A DNA stretch of 64,000 bases from Oscillospiraceae bacterium (GCA_015064395.1 SVSH01000001.1:1-64000), one strand, 5' to 3'. Shown: positions 17,074 through 27,605, numbered from the stretch's first letter. Numbers and translations: made by a program. The notes: generated from the sequence alone by a model not told the origin.

Positions 17074-20000
17074 TTAATTGTCGGTATCTACGTCGTCACC
17101 GTCTTTGTCCAGAACGGTAGCGCCGCAACCCTCGAACATACCGGCTTCGATTTGGTCAGCCACGTCCTCGGCGTTGTCAGCGAGGTTGATGGTCTGGTCG
17201 GAGGTCCAGCCGTCAAAGACGTTGGTGCCGACCTTGTCGGGCAGACCGGGAAGGGTGATCTCAGTCAGAGCCGTACAGCCTGCAAATGCGTAAGAACCAA
17301 GGTATTTCAACTTAGCCGTTGCTTCGGTCGCTTCGCTGCCGGAGCCGCCTGCACCGCCAATGGTGCTGCCACCGATGGTGCTGCCACCGATGGTGCTACC
17401 GCCGATGGTGCTGCCGCCAATGGTGCTACCGCCAATGGTGCTACCGCCGATGGTGCTACCGCCGATGGTGCTACCGCCTGTTGCGGTGCCAAGGCCTGCG
17501 GTCATGATGCCGCCCTGCGAGCCAACGGAGTTACCGCCGATGCCACCGATGCCACCAATGCCACCGATGCCGCCGATGCCACCGATACCGCCACCGGGAG
17601 GTGTCAGACTACCACCGGGTGCTTCGCCTTCGCCGCCTTCATCGCCCTCGTCGCCGCTTTCATCATCTGCTTCGGGAACGTAGAAGGTGAATTCCTTGAG
17701 TGCAGTACAGCCGGCAAAAGCGTATTCGCCGATATGAGCCTCGGGCTTTACAGTAAAGGATTCAAGGCTGGTACAGCCTGCGAAGTAGTAAGGACCGACG
17801 TAAGAGAGGTAAGCGCGCTTGTATTGCGTGCCCTCGGTGGGCTCTCCGGACTCGCCGTCATCGGGAGTGCCAATGCCGCCGATGGTGCCACCGCCGATGG
17901 TGCTGCCGCCGATGGTGCTGCCGCCGATGGTGCTGCCGCCGATGGTGCTGCCGCCGATGCTAAGGCCTGCCGTCATAATGCCGCCCTGCGAGCCAACGGA
18001 GGCGGTACCAAAGCCGGGGCCGATGACAATGCCGCCACCGGGAGGAGGAGTGATGCCGGGATCGGGAGCCTCGCCCTCACCGCCTTCATCTTCGCCGCCT
18101 TCATCGCCGTCTTCGGTGATGGGGCTGTTGATGTCGTACAGGATCAGATCCTTCAGGCTCTTGCAATTCTCAAACATATGTCCTGCCGTGGGATTGGTGA
18201 CCGTGACCAGTCCAATGCCGCCAGAGGAGGCGGAAGCCTTGTAGTAGATGGTTACTGTCTCCAGGTTGTCACATTCCGCGAAGGTGTAGCCGACCTTGGA
18301 ATTGAAGGGATTGGTAGAGTTGCCGTTGGGGATCACGATGTCTACAAGCGAGTCGCAGTTGTAGAACAGGTAGTTGCCAAGATAAGTGTAGGTCAGGGCA
18401 GCTGCCTCGAACGTGACCGTTTCCAGATCTGCGCAGTTGGCAAATACGCCGTCCGCTTCCAGGTAGGTAACGCTTGCGGGGATCACAGCATCCACGATGC
18501 CGGTGCCTGCAAACATATAGGCGGGCAGGATGGCATTCATGGGAGCTCTTCTTGTGATGGCACCGGTGCTTGCGTTCTTGGAAATGTAGGTACTACCAAG
18601 TGTAAATGCCTGCTCATCCGAGATGATGTGCTTAGCGGGCAGGATGACCTCGGTCATAGAGGTACAATTCTCGAAGAAGTGAGTACCGATGGTGTAGGTT
18701 GCTGTTGCCGATGCGAAGCTGAAGTTGCAGAGCGTCGAGCAGTTTGCAAATGCATACTTACCAAGGTCAGTTGCGGATGCGGGGACGGTCACGTTGTTGA
18801 GCTTGATACAACCGTCGAATGCGTAAGCGCCGATGGCGGTGATGCCTTCTGCGATGGTTACGGACTCGAGGTTGACACAGTTAGCAAACGTGGAGGCCGC
18901 GATCTCACCGATCTTGGCGGGAATGGAGATGCTCTTGATCTGGCTGCCCGCGAATGCACCGGGAGCAACCGTCGTGATCGTGCTGGCAAGAACGATGTTT
19001 TCGGTCGTGTTGGTGTTGGAGTAGTAGTGCAGGGTCGTCTTATCTGCACTGTAGATCGAGCCGTCGTCCTCGACCGTGAAGTAACCGTTCTCGGGGTCAA
19101 CAGTAACGATGGGCATATTCAGGCATCCTGCGAAGGGGTTACCATTGAGGAAGAATACCGATGCGGGAATGTTACCGGCGGTCAGCTTGTCGCAAGAACC
19201 GAAGGCGAGCTCGCCGAAGTATTCAAGACCAATGGTCAGTGCCGCAACCTCGAGGTCGTCGCAATCGAAGAATGCGTAGTCGCCAAGGTCGATGACGTTG
19301 GCGGGGATGGCAACTCTTGCGAGGTTATCGCAGTTAGCAAATGCATAGTCGCCGATGGAGGTCAGCTCGGTCATAGCGGCGAAGGATACCTCCTGAATGC
19401 CGCTGTTTTCAAACACGTGACCGCCGATGAGCTGTAGCGTGTTGGGAAGAACGACCGTCTCAAGAGCAGGCGTGTTCTTGAAGATGTTATCCTCTGCGTC
19501 GCTTGCCGTACCCAGAGACAGCATTGCATTACCGTCCGCGAAGATCACGCTCTTGAGCGAGGTGCAATCCTCAAATGCGGAGGTGCCAATGGTGATTACG
19601 GTTGCGGGAATCTCGATGGACTTGAGCTTGGTGTTGCCATAGAAGGCCTTAGCACCGATCTCGGTGAGATTATCGCCAAGGACTACCGTCTCAAGGCTGG
19701 TACAGCCCTCAAAGGTCTGTGCGGGGATCTTGCTGACGCCGGGAAGGCTGATGGACTTCAGGCTGGTGCAGCCCTTGAAGGTACCCAGCTCATTGGCGCC
19801 GTCCAGCAGCTCGGCCAGCGTGTCGGGAAGATTGATCTCCTCCAGCTCGGCGCAGTTTTCAAAGGCTCTGCCGCCCAGCGAGCTCAGTCGGCTGTTGCCA
19901 ACGAAGGTTACCTTTCTGAGCGAGCTGGCGTTGCTGAAGGCCATTCTACCGATGGTAGTTACGGCAGCAGGAATTTCGATTTCCTCCAAAGCCGTGCCGG

Positions 20001-23000
20001 AGAAGGCGTTGGCGCTGATGGTATCAACGTTCTGCTGGATAATGACTTTCTCCAGAGCAGTACAGTTCTGGAAAAGCTGATTGTTGATGGCCGTCAGGGA
20101 GGAAGGAAGCGTGATGGATGTAAGCTTTACACACGCGTAGAATGCTGCATTACCGATGGTCTCCACGGAGTCGGGCAGGTTGATCTCCTCCAGCGCGTTG
20201 GGATTGTTGGCACCACCGCTATTGTAGAAGGCGTTGTTGCCGATGGAGATAAGCTGGCTTCCGGCCTCAAACGTTACCGTCTTGAGTGCCTTTGCCTCCG
20301 AGAAGGCATATTCGCCAAGGGCGGTGACACCCTTACGAATATTGATAGAGGTCAGAGCAGACTTTTCAAATGCGTGAGGGTCAATCACAGTAAGGCCTGC
20401 GGGAAGAGTCAGCGACGTACCCTTGTACTCTCTGAAGGCGTATCCTGCGATCTGCGTGACAGAATCGGGGATCTTGTAGCCCAGAGTGGACTTAGCGGAG
20501 GGATAGCGGTAGAGGATGTTAGGCTTGCTTGCATCAGCCGGCTTGTCGTAAAGGACGCCGTCGATGGACTGCAGAACGGGGTTATCTGCGTCGACCGTGA
20601 TGGACTGGAGCTGCGATTCGCCCTTGTTGTACGAGCTGGTGGAGGTGAGCGTGCCGAACAGAGATATGGGCTTGCCGCTGTTATCCAGCGGATACAGCAT
20701 CTCAGGGGTGAAGGTCTTGGGCAGATGGATCGTTACCAAATCTTGACAACCATCAAAGGCATTAAAACCAATGGAGGTTACCGTCTCGGGGATGGAGAGG
20801 CTGGTGAATGCACAGTACTGGAATGCTTGCGCGCCAATCTCTCTGAGGTTGGGCAGACCGGACAGGTCAAGCGTTGTCAGATATTGGCAGAGACCGAAAG
20901 CAGTGCTGCCGATGGTCTCCAGCTTGCTGTTCTCAGCAAAGTGAACCGTGGTCAAGCTTGCGTTGTAGAACGCCTGCGAATCCAGAGCCCTGACGCTGGC
21001 GGGAATGGTAAAGCTCTTGATGAGAGTACCGTTGAGGCCGTGCGTAGGCATATTTGTCAGGGTACTCTTTTCGCCCAGCACGATGGAGAAGTCAAGAGAA
21101 TTCTTTTCAGCTGCGGAGAACCCGTTGCTGGTTCCTGCAAAGGCGAAGGTAGCCAGAGCCTTTACACCGGGGAATACGAAATGCTGAATTCTCGAGTACT
21201 GGAATGCGTAGGTACAAATGGTGATTTCGCTGGCATCGGGATTGACGTTAAGCGTTACCGTAGCCTTGGTGGCACTGATAGACTTAGGACCGATGGAAGC
21301 GAGGTGCGAGGGAAGATTGATGGTGGTAATCGTGTTCTTGGAAGTCGAGTAAGACGTGGTGTCGCCACCGAAGACTGCGTAGCCTTGTCCAAGGGTGGAC
21401 TGCAATTCGCCTCTACCGATGTGCAGGAGCTGCTTGCCGTAGTTAGCGTCGGACTTGTCAAATTCCTCGAAGGTGACGGTCTTGATCTTGGTGATATTCT
21501 TAAGAGCACGGTTTTCAACCAGGGTTACCGTCTTGGGAATGATCAGCTCGTTGTTAGGAGCGTTACCCTCGTTCAGAGCGGGAACAAACAGAAGGGTTAC
21601 AGGAACGCCGTCCTCATTCGTCTTATAGAGGACACCGTCAATGGAGGTGTACTTCTTACCACCCTCTTCGACGTTGATGTTCTTCAAGGACGTACAACCG
21701 GTGAAGAGGTCGGCAATATCGGAAACAACCAGGAAGGCGGCAGTAGTGCCGGAGCTGACATCACGATCCAGCGAGATGACTCTCTTGGGGAAGGTGATCT
21801 CGGTGATCTTGCTTGCGTTCTCGAATACCTTGGTACCGATCTGCAGAGGATCCGTGCCGCCCATTTCGAAGATTACGCTCTGCAGCGTAGAGGTGGACAG
21901 CGAGTAGTTATCCAGCGTCATCAGGGTCTTGGGAATGGTGATCGTAGTGATCTTGGAGCCCTTGAAGGCGCTGTTACCAATGGTCTTTACGTTGGAACCG
22001 ATGGTAATGGAGGTCAGACCGGAATTGCTGAAGGCGTAGTTACCGATGATGGTAGCTCTGTTCTTCAGGTCGATGGTCTTGAGTGCGGTACAGCCCAGGA
22101 ATACGCCGGAGGTACCGCCCTGCGTACCGAGTGCAAAGAGCTTAGCGCCCTCGGCACCGTCAACCGTTACGGTCGCGAGCTTGGTGCAGTTGCTGAAAGC
22201 ACCGTTGCCAATGCTTTCCATGTTAGCGGTGATGGTGAAGGCGGACAGCTTCTTGTTGTGCATGAAGACTTCCGTACCCAGCGTCTTGAGAGCCGCAGGG
22301 GTATTGAAGGTCTCGAATGCGGTGTACTTGAAGGCGCCGTCGCCGATCGCCGTGGTGTAATCGGGAAGTGCGATCTCGGCCAGTGCCTTACAATCGTCGA
22401 AGGCGTGGTTGCCGATGGTCAGAGAACCGTTGCCGCCAGCCTCATAGGTCAGGGAGACAAGGGCAGTACAATCCTCAAAGGCGTTGTTGCCGATCTCGGT
22501 AACGCCCTTCTTGATCTCAAAGGCGGTCAAGGCGGTGTGACCGGAGAAGGCTGCTTCGCCGATCTTGGTGATCTTATCCCAGGGAAGGGTGTCAAGAGTA
22601 GCCTTATCGACGTTCAGACCTCTGGGGTAATACAGCAGCGTGGAGTAGGTCTCGTCATAGAGAACACCGTCTGCGCTGGATTCCAGGTAGGGGTTGTTGG
22701 GAGAAACTTCGATCTTGGTCAGTGCATCACAGCCGTTGAACACCGTACCGTTGAAGGTCTCGACGGTAGAGGGCAGATAGACGCTGGTGATCTTGGAGCA
22801 CTGTGCAAATGCGGAGCTACCGAAGGTGATGCTACCGTTGCTTCCTTCGTTGAAGGTGATGCTGGTCAGGCCCGTACAGTTGTAGAAGGCCTTGGAACCG
22901 ATCTCAGTAACGGATGCGGGGATTTCGAGAGAGGTCAGCATGCTGACGTTTTCAAATGCACTTGCACCGATCTTGCCGATGTTGATATTGCTCTCGAAGG

Positions 23001-26000
23001 TGAGCTTATAGAGCTTGCTCTGGTTCTTGAATGCGCTGCCGCCGATGGAGGCGATGTTAACGCCGTTGCCAAAGGTCAGGCCTCTGAGGTTCGCACCGTT
23101 CGTTGCAGGATAGAATGCATTGTTGCCAATGGTGATGGCGCCAACGTCCAGCATGTCCTCGGAGCCGTTACCAAGGAAGGTAACCTGGTCCAGAACGACG
23201 CAACCGGAGAAGGCGTTGTTGCCGATGGTCAGATCAAATTCACGAGAACCGTTGAAGGTGATGTTCTTGACTCTGACACAACCGTCGAACGCGTAGTTGC
23301 CGATTCCCTTGACGTAGTTGGGGATGATAACTCTGGTGAGGTTCGTGCGGCCGCGGAAGGCACTATCTGCGATATACTGAACGCCTCTGGGAACCGAGAA
23401 GGTACCGGAGATGGTCAGAGGTGCATACAGAATGGTATCCTTCACGCCGTTGGTCAGAATACCGTCGATGGAAGCGTAGTTGACGCCACCATCTTCGACT
23501 TCGATCAGAGCCAGCTGAGGCAGCTCGTCGAACATGGAGTAGTTGAACTCATCGATCATTGCAGGAAGCTTGATGGTCTTGATGCTGGTAGATTGGTAGA
23601 AGATACCGTCCTCAAGGGCAACGGTAGAGGTTCTGCCACCTTCAAACTCAACAGTCTGAAGCTTCTCGCAGTAGTAGAACGCCTTTTCCTGGATGGCGGT
23701 GACGTCCTTGGAGATGATGATCTTATCAATGTTGGAGAACTGGAACACCTTGTTACGGATGGCGGTTACGCCCTCGGGAACCTTAAAGGTGCCGGTCTTT
23801 GCTCTGGGGAATACCTCGAGGAAGGAGGTGCCCATATCGTGACGGATCAGCGCGCCGTCAACGGAGGAGTAGAAGACCTCGTGCGTACCCTCAACCTCAT
23901 AGACGTTGATGGCCTCAAGGTTGCTGTTACCGGTGAATGCACCCGAACCAACGAGCTGAATGGTGTTGGGAATATCGATGGTGACGAGCAGTCTGCGGTT
24001 TGCAAACGCGTTCTCAATGATACTGGTAACGGGCTTGTTGTTGTAGGTTACGGGGATCTTGACGTTCGCCAGCTTATCGAAGTTGGGACCGGCCGTAACG
24101 GCGTAGGTGTCGTCCGACTTCAGCTCGAAGGAAAGTACGCCGGTGGTAAATACGGGATAGACGACCGTATCCTGAAGGAAAGCGGCGTTATCCAGCGAAT
24201 TACCGTTTGAATCCGTCAGTCTCATGCTGGTCATGGACTGACCCAGGTACCAACCGACGAAGTCGCCGCGGTCGGGCGTGGTGGAGACGGGAACGGGCAG
24301 CTTGTAGCCTTGACCGTAAACGGCATCTACCGTGTCGCCCTGGGTGATGTTGGTGATATCCATGCCCTCGGTCTGGAGCTGCAGCTTGTAGGTCTGAGGC
24401 TTCCAGTTGGCATAGAGGATCAGATTCTTGTTACCGGTGAAGACGGTGCCTTCGTATTCCTTGCCGTTGCCGGCTGCGCCGCCCTGCGCGTTGTACCAAC
24501 CGTCAAAGTCGTAACCGAGGTTGGAGAAGGCTTCGGGAGGACACATGGTGTCGCCGATAACGAGGTATTCGACGTGCTCACCGCCATTGACGGAAAGGCT
24601 CTTATAGACAACCTCGTAGGCGTTGACTACGATATAAGCCCAATCGGAACCACCGCGGTCGGTAAATCTGACCTCGATCAGGTTGGCGCCCGACTTGGTC
24701 AGGGTGACCTTGGCGAAGTTTGCGTCGGTTACCTTAACGGCAGGACCGCCGTTGACTCTTACCTCATAGCTGGTCGCGCCGATAACGGGCGTCCAGTAGA
24801 CCGAGTTGTTCTTGTAGGACAATTCGGGATTCATGACGAAGTAGCCGACCGAGATGGGCTCGCTGAAGGTGGAGCTTTCTTCATTCTTGAAGGCCTTGAC
24901 CGAGATGTCATAGGTCTCGCCAATGGAAAGAGCAAAGCTGGGGTCGGACAGATCCAGGGTGGTCTCGGTCACGTCATAGATCTGCGTGCCGATCTTGACC
25001 TGGTAGGAGGTAGCACCCTCGACGGCGTTCCAGGTGAGAGTCATATCGATGATCTGCAGGCCGTCAGGGGTTACGGGAGCGGTCTTCTGACATGCGCTCT
25101 CGATGGGGGCGGGGGAGTTGTAGCCCTCGGTCTTGGGCAGGACACTGATCTTGATGTCACCGGTGTAGTTTGCGGCGGAGAAGGAGGTCTTGTTGCCGTT
25201 GTTGATCACGTAGACCTTGTCGCCGATGGTGACGGTTACCTCGTAATTGGCTGCGTTCTCAACGGCATCCCATACGAAGGTATCAGTGCTTTCGTTGTAA
25301 GTAATGTTACCGATGGCATCCAGGCTTCTGTTGTAGACGAAGGCGTCCGAAACAGAGCTTGCATAGCCGTCCGCATAAGCGGTAACGGTGACCTTGATAC
25401 CGCCCTGTTGCATCGAGCAGTTGGACAGATCGTAGCTGGTGTAGCTGCCGATATCGACCTGGGTGTGATTGTGGGCCTTATTGCCGCAATCAACGGTGAT
25501 CAGATACTTTTCCGCACCCTCAACTGCCCCGAAGGCAAGCACGCCGTCGATGACCTGGAACTTGGAGACTCTGGTGAGCGCCTTGTTCTTGAAGTATCTG
25601 AGGGCAGGCTCGGAGTTGTTGGCCTCGTCCGATGCCTTGGCGGTGACGGAAACGATGTAATCGCCGGCGGCAAGGGCTGCAAAGTCGAAGGTAGCGTCGG
25701 TTGCGCCGACCTGCTTTTCGACCAGAACGTTACCCTCGGCGTCGGTTACCTTGAACAGGTAGCCCGCAGCACCGGTCACGCCCTTCCAGCTAACGGTGTT
25801 TGCGCTGATGGTGGCGGCGGGGGAGGCAAGCTTGGTTGCCGCATCGTCCGTCCAAAGAGCAAACAGAGTCGTGTTGGCATCGAAGACCATGTCTTCCTTG
25901 TACTGGTAGGAAAGCTTGGTGCTATCCTGGTACATACTGACGAACCAGCCCTGGAAGGTGTAGCCTTCTCTTTCGGGGGTGTCGACCAGATACAGCTTAC

Positions 26001-26733
26001 CGCCGATCGTATCCACGGGAGCCAAAGCCTGGGCGCCCTCGTAGCCAAGGTCGAAGCTGATGGTATATTCAGCCTGGCCAACGGAGGTCTCTGCCCATCT
26101 GGCATACAGCGTGGTGTCTGCGGTGATGAGGTCAATACCGAACGCAAACGCATTCTTGAAGGCGGCATCGGTGTACCAGCCCAGGAATACGCTGCCTTCC
26201 TTCACAGGAGCGGCGGGAGCGACGAGCGACTGACCGTTCACAACCTGAACGGAGGCGACGTCACTGCCACCGTCGACGTTGAAGGCGACGGTATAGTTGA
26301 CTTTCCGCAAAAATGTCATGGTGGCGTCGTTGTAGACAACGACAACGGAATCTCGACCGAGCGTTGCGGTTGCGGTGCCGTCCTCGTCGCGAACGAAGTC
26401 GAGCGTGACGGTGGTGCCGCTTACCGTGTATTCACCCGACTTGTTGATGTCGGGGCCGGCGAGGGTGAATTTGTTTCCGCTGTTGAACGTAAGCACAACC
26501 TCGCCGCCGGCGACGCCATAATAGTAGACGCCGGATTCCTCGCCCTCGGGAATAACGACGGGGCCGTTATCATCGGGGGGAAGGTTGGGGTCGGGTTTGT
26601 TTGCGTTCACGGAAATCACGATGATGGCAACTACGGCTACGATGAGCGCGAGTGCCGTACCGAGAAACGCGCACAGCCATTTATTCTTCTTGACGAAGTC
26701 GGCCATGCATGAGAAGATGTTCCTGTCTTGCAT
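17074..26733 (-). CDS. giant BspA-type LRR/InlB-repeat surface protein (3219 aa)
   Basis: A 3219-residue surface protein. A basic N-terminus and one helix (about 17-42) suggest a type II anchor with everything else outside; no lipobox, LPXTG or C-terminal helix is seen. After an unassigned beta domain (about 50-130) come two InlB B-type repeats (GYTFQGWFV pattern), five FN3-like segments (about 300-720; NAVEGATSYQVKI, TPVIGATSYEVRV) and two more InlB-like repeats. About 1,800 residues of LRR_5/BspA repeats follow (IGNYAFSN, IGDYAFANCDNL and similar). Near the C-terminus two acidic/Gly/Pro inserts carry SVGSQGGIMTAGL and tandem GGSTI repeats, splitting the last LRR units. AAAGGAG lies seven bases before ATG, and a good promoter lies upstream. 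It probably binds proteins or surfaces; ligand unknown. Its direction matches the MoxR operon, but it has its own promoter. Confidence 0.93.
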   Translation of the reverse strand: MQDRNIFSCMADFVKKNKWLCAFLGTALALIVAVVAIIVISVNANKPDPNLPPDDNGPVVIPEGEESGVYYYGVAGGEVVLTFNSGNKFTLAGPDINKSGEYTVSGTTVTLDFVRDEDGTATATLGRDSVVVVYNDATMTFLRKVNYTVAFNVDGGSDVASVQVVNGQSLVAPAAPVKEGSVFLGWYTDAAFKNAFAFGIDLITADTTLYARWAETSVGQAEYTISFDLGYEGAQALAPVDTIGGKLYLVDTPEREGYTFQGWFVSMYQDSTKLSYQYKEDMVFDANTTLFALWTDDAATKLASPAATISANTVSWKGVTGAAGYLFKVTDAEGNVLVEKQVGATDATFDFAALAAGDYIVSVTAKASDEANNSEPALRYFKNKALTRVSKFQVIDGVLAFGAVEGAEKYLITVDCGNKAHNHTQVDIGSYTSYDLSNCSMQQGGIKVTVTAYADGYASSVSDAFVYNRSLDAIGNITYNESTDTFVWDAVENAANYEVTVTIGDKVYVINNGNKTSFSAANYTGDIKISVLPKTEGYNSPAPIESACQKTAPVTPDGLQIIDMTLTWNAVEGATSYQVKIGTQIYDVTETTLDLSDPSFALSIGETYDISVKAFKNEESSTFSEPISVGYFVMNPELSYKNNSVYWTPVIGATSYEVRVNGGPAVKVTDANFAKVTLTKSGANLIEVRFTDRGGSDWAYIVVNAYEVVYKSLSVNGGEHVEYLVIGDTMCPPEAFSNLGYDFDGWYNAQGGAAGNGKEYEGTVFTGNKNLILYANWKPQTYKLQLQTEGMDITNITQGDTVDAVYGQGYKLPVPVSTTPDRGDFVGWYLGQSMTSMRLTDSNGNSLDNAAFLQDTVVYPVFTTGVLSFELKSDDTYAVTAGPNFDKLANVKIPVTYNNKPVTSIIENAFANRRLLVTIDIPNTIQLVGSGAFTGNSNLEAINVYEVEGTHEVFYSSVDGALIRHDMGTSFLEVFPRAKTGTFKVPEGVTAIRNKVFQFSNIDKIIISKDVTAIQEKAFYYCEKLQTVEFEGGRTSTVALEDGIFYQSTSIKTIKLPAMIDEFNYSMFDELPQLALIEVEDGGVNYASIDGILTNGVKDTILYAPLTISGTFSVPRGVQYIADSAFRGRTNLTRVIIPNYVKGIGNYAFDGCVRVKNITFNGSREFDLTIGNNAFSGCVVLDQVTFLGNGSEDMLDVGAITIGNNAFYPATNGANLRGLTFGNGVNIASIGGSAFKNQSKLYKLTFESNINIGKIGASAFENVSMLTSLEIPASVTEIGSKAFYNCTGLTSITFNEGSNGSITFGSSAFAQCSKITSVYLPSTVETFNGTVFNGCDALTKIEVSPNNPYLESSADGVLYDETYSTLLYYPRGLNVDKATLDTLPWDKITKIGEAAFSGHTALTAFEIKKGVTEIGNNAFEDCTALVSLTYEAGGNGSLTIGNHAFDDCKALAEIALPDYTTAIGDGAFKYTAFETFNTPAALKTLGTEVFMHNKKLSAFTITANMESIGNGAFSNCTKLATVTVDGAEGAKLFALGTQGGTSGVFLGCTALKTIDLKNRATIIGNYAFSNSGLTSITIGSNVKTIGNSAFKGSKITTITIPKTLMTLDNYSLSTSTLQSVIFEMGGTDPLQIGTKVFENASKITEITFPKRVISLDRDVSSGTTAAFLVVSDIADLFTGCTSLKNINVEEGGKKYTSIDGVLYKTNEDGVPVTLLFVPALNEGNAPNNELIIPKTVTLVENRALKNITKIKTVTFEEFDKSDANYGKQLLHIGRGELQSTLGQGYAVFGGDTTSYSTSKNTITTINLPSHLASIGPKSISATKATVTLNVNPDASEITICTYAFQYSRIQHFVFPGVKALATFAFAGTSNGFSAAEKNSLDFSIVLGEKSTLTNMPTHGLNGTLIKSFTIPASVRALDSQAFYNASLTTVHFAENSKLETIGSTAFGLCQYLTTLDLSGLPNLREIGAQAFQYCAFTSLSIPETVTSIGFNAFDGCQDLVTIHLPKTFTPEMLYPLDNSGKPISLFGTLTSTSSYNKGESQLQSITVDADNPVLQSIDGVLYDKPADASKPNILYRYPSAKSTLGYKIPDSVTQIAGYAFREYKGTSLTLPAGLTVIDPHAFEKSALTSINIRKGVTALGEYAFSEAKALKTVTFEAGSQLISIGNNAFYNSGGANNPNALEEINLPDSVETIGNAAFYACVKLTSITLPSSLTAINNQLFQNCTALEKVIIQQNVDTISANAFSGTALEEIEIPAAVTTIGRMAFSNASSLRKVTFVGNSRLSSLGGRAFENCAELEEINLPDTLAELLDGANELGTFKGCTSLKSISLPGVSKIPAQTFEGCTSLETVVLGDNLTEIGAKAFYGNTKLKSIEIPATVITIGTSAFEDCTSLKSVIFADGNAMLSLGTASDAEDNIFKNTPALETVVLPNTLQLIGGHVFENSGIQEVSFAAMTELTSIGDYAFANCDNLARVAIPANVIDLGDYAFFDCDDLEVAALTIGLEYFGELAFGSCDKLTAGNIPASVFFLNGNPFAGCLNMPIVTVDPENGYFTVEDDGSIYSADKTTLHYYSNTNTTENIVLASTITTVAPGAFAGSQIKSISIPAKIGEIAASTFANCVNLESVTIAEGITAIGAYAFDGCIKLNNVTVPASATDLGKYAFANCSTLCNFSFASATATYTIGTHFFENCTSMTEVILPAKHIISDEQAFTLGSTYISKNASTGAITRRAPMNAILPAYMFAGTGIVDAVIPASVTYLEADGVFANCADLETVTFEAAALTYTYLGNYLFYNCDSLVDIVIPNGNSTNPFNSKVGYTFAECDNLETVTIYYKASASSGGIGLVTVTNPTAGHMFENCKSLKDLILYDINSPITEDGDEGGEDEGGEGEAPDPGITPPPGGGIVIGPGFGTASVGSQGGIMTAGLSIGGSTIGGSTIGGSTIGGSTIGGGTIGGIGTPDDGESGEPTEGTQYKRAYLSYVGPYYFAGCTSLESFTVKPEAHIGEYAFAGCTALKEFTFYVPEADDESGDEGDEGGEGEAPGGSLTPPGGGIGGIGGIGGIGGIGGIGGNSVGSQGGIMTAGLGTATGGSTIGGSTIGGSTIGGSTIGGSTIGGSTIGGSTIGGSTIGGAGGSGSEATEATAKLKYLGSYAFAGCTALTEITLPGLPDKVGTNVFDGWTSDQTINLADNAEDVADQIEAGMFEGCGATVLDKDGDDVDTDN
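17358..17477 (-). repeat. 15-bp tandem repeat, 8 units, encoding GGSTI
   Basis: Eight contiguous 15-base units, differing only at a few third-position bases, encode eight Gly-Gly-Ser-Thr-Ile pentapeptides inside the giant surface protein. Unit length is a multiple of three, so gain or loss of units would keep the frame and change only stalk length. Confidence 0.93.
17533..17593 (-). repeat. 9-bp tandem repeat encoding GGI
   Basis: A run of nine-base units (ATGCCACCG-like) encodes consecutive Gly-Gly-Ile triplets in the giant surface protein, just N-terminal of the GGSTI block. Confidence 0.88.
17870..17962 (-). repeat. second 15-bp tandem repeat block encoding GGSTI/GGGTI
   Basis: Four GGSTI units plus variants (SIGG, GGGTI) form a shorter paralogue of the block at 17358-17477. 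Both blocks follow the same order of modules: acidic segment, PPGGG, SVGSQGGIMTAGL, then GGSTI. This suggests duplication of a whole insert. Confidence 0.9.
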
Positions 26734-26789
26734 AATGGAACTCCTTTCCTGAAAAGTATTAATAAATTTTTTTATTAATTAATAATTAT

Positions 26790-26818
26790 ATTAAACCACC
26801 AAAACAGGAAAATGTCAA
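26790..26818 (-). promoter_or_regulatory. promoter of giant LRR gene
   Basis: On the minus strand TTGACA (26813-26818) and TTTAAT (26790-26795) are separated by exactly 17 bases. Transcription would start near 26783, giving a leader of about 50 bases before the ATG at 26733. Confidence 0.75.
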
Positions 26819-27570
26819 TAGTAAAACATAAACTTAATTGCAAGTTTTATAAAAATACTTTCTCTATCTCCGTTTGGCACAAAATCGCAAGGAAGAATAA
26901 GTGCCTTATTGTTCATTATAAACAGAGGTTCTTCTGATGGGTTTATGTATCCAAAAGGTTGGAACAAAAATGTATAAAAATGGATAAAGAAGCTTTGGCA
27001 GAAGAAGAAACAAGCAGAATGGCGAAGAGAAGGGATACAATAATGAGAAATTTCAAAAATGAAATTTCAATTTCAGAAAAATCATTTTGTGCGGCGGTCA
27101 AATAAAACGCTACATTTTATTATATATGGTGCGTACAGGATAAAATTGAAATTTTGAAGGAAGAATTATGCAAGTCAAAAGGTGGAAAAATTAAAATTCG
27201 GTCAAGACTCGTCAAGCCGGCGAACAATGGAAGCCGAAAGAGGAAAAAAGCAAAGAATGATAAAATATACATTTATTCAACCGAAAATGAATAAACTATC
27301 ACATCTGAAAAACAGACGTAAGAAACAGAAACAAAAACGGAATTTTGTGGGCGGTGTTCCCTCCTCCAAACCGAAAAAGGGCAGGGTGCATGGCACAATG
27401 TTGCGCGATCAAAAGGTCTCTTGGCTGTCAATGTGAATGAAATATGAATTTATTAACACGAAATTCACATAACGGGTGATCGAGTTGCACAAAGCACGGC
27501 CGCGCCTTTTGATAAATGATGTCAAAAACGACGAAAAATAGGAAAATGTGTGATAAAAACAAATTCACCA
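26819..27570. other. AT-rich divergent intergenic region without a convincing gene
   Basis: About 750 bases between the two divergent promoters, far more AT-rich than the flanking genes. Only short frames without good ribosome binding sites are present. Several palindromic GAAATTTC motifs occur around 27050-27070. I see no tRNA, recognisable riboswitch or IS end here. It may hold regulator sites for the two large surface operons. Confidence 0.5.
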
Positions 27571-27599
27571 TTGAAAAAAAAAGACGAAAGTGATATAAT
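27571..27599 (+). promoter_or_regulatory. promoter of protease-opp operon
   Basis: TTGAAA (27571-27576), 17-base spacer, TATAAT (27594-27599), preceded by an extended -10 TG. A start near 27606 implies a leader of about 220 bases. Confidence 0.75.
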
Positions 27600-27605
27600 A
27601 CCATA

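Noticed and set aside
17358..17477. CRISPR or minisatellite outside genes
   Set aside because: The 15-base units are fully coding and in frame with the giant surface protein, and have no spacers.
20374..24210. Plus-strand open frame of about 1,278 codons opposite the giant LRR gene
   Set aside because: It is antisense to clear LRR repeats, has biased composition and no ribosome binding site. Repetitive codon use in the sense gene keeps this frame open.
27182..27436. 84-codon plus-strand frame in the AT-rich gap
   Set aside because: It has a Lys/Arg-rich low-complexity product, no ribosome binding site and no promoter; a chance frame is more likely.
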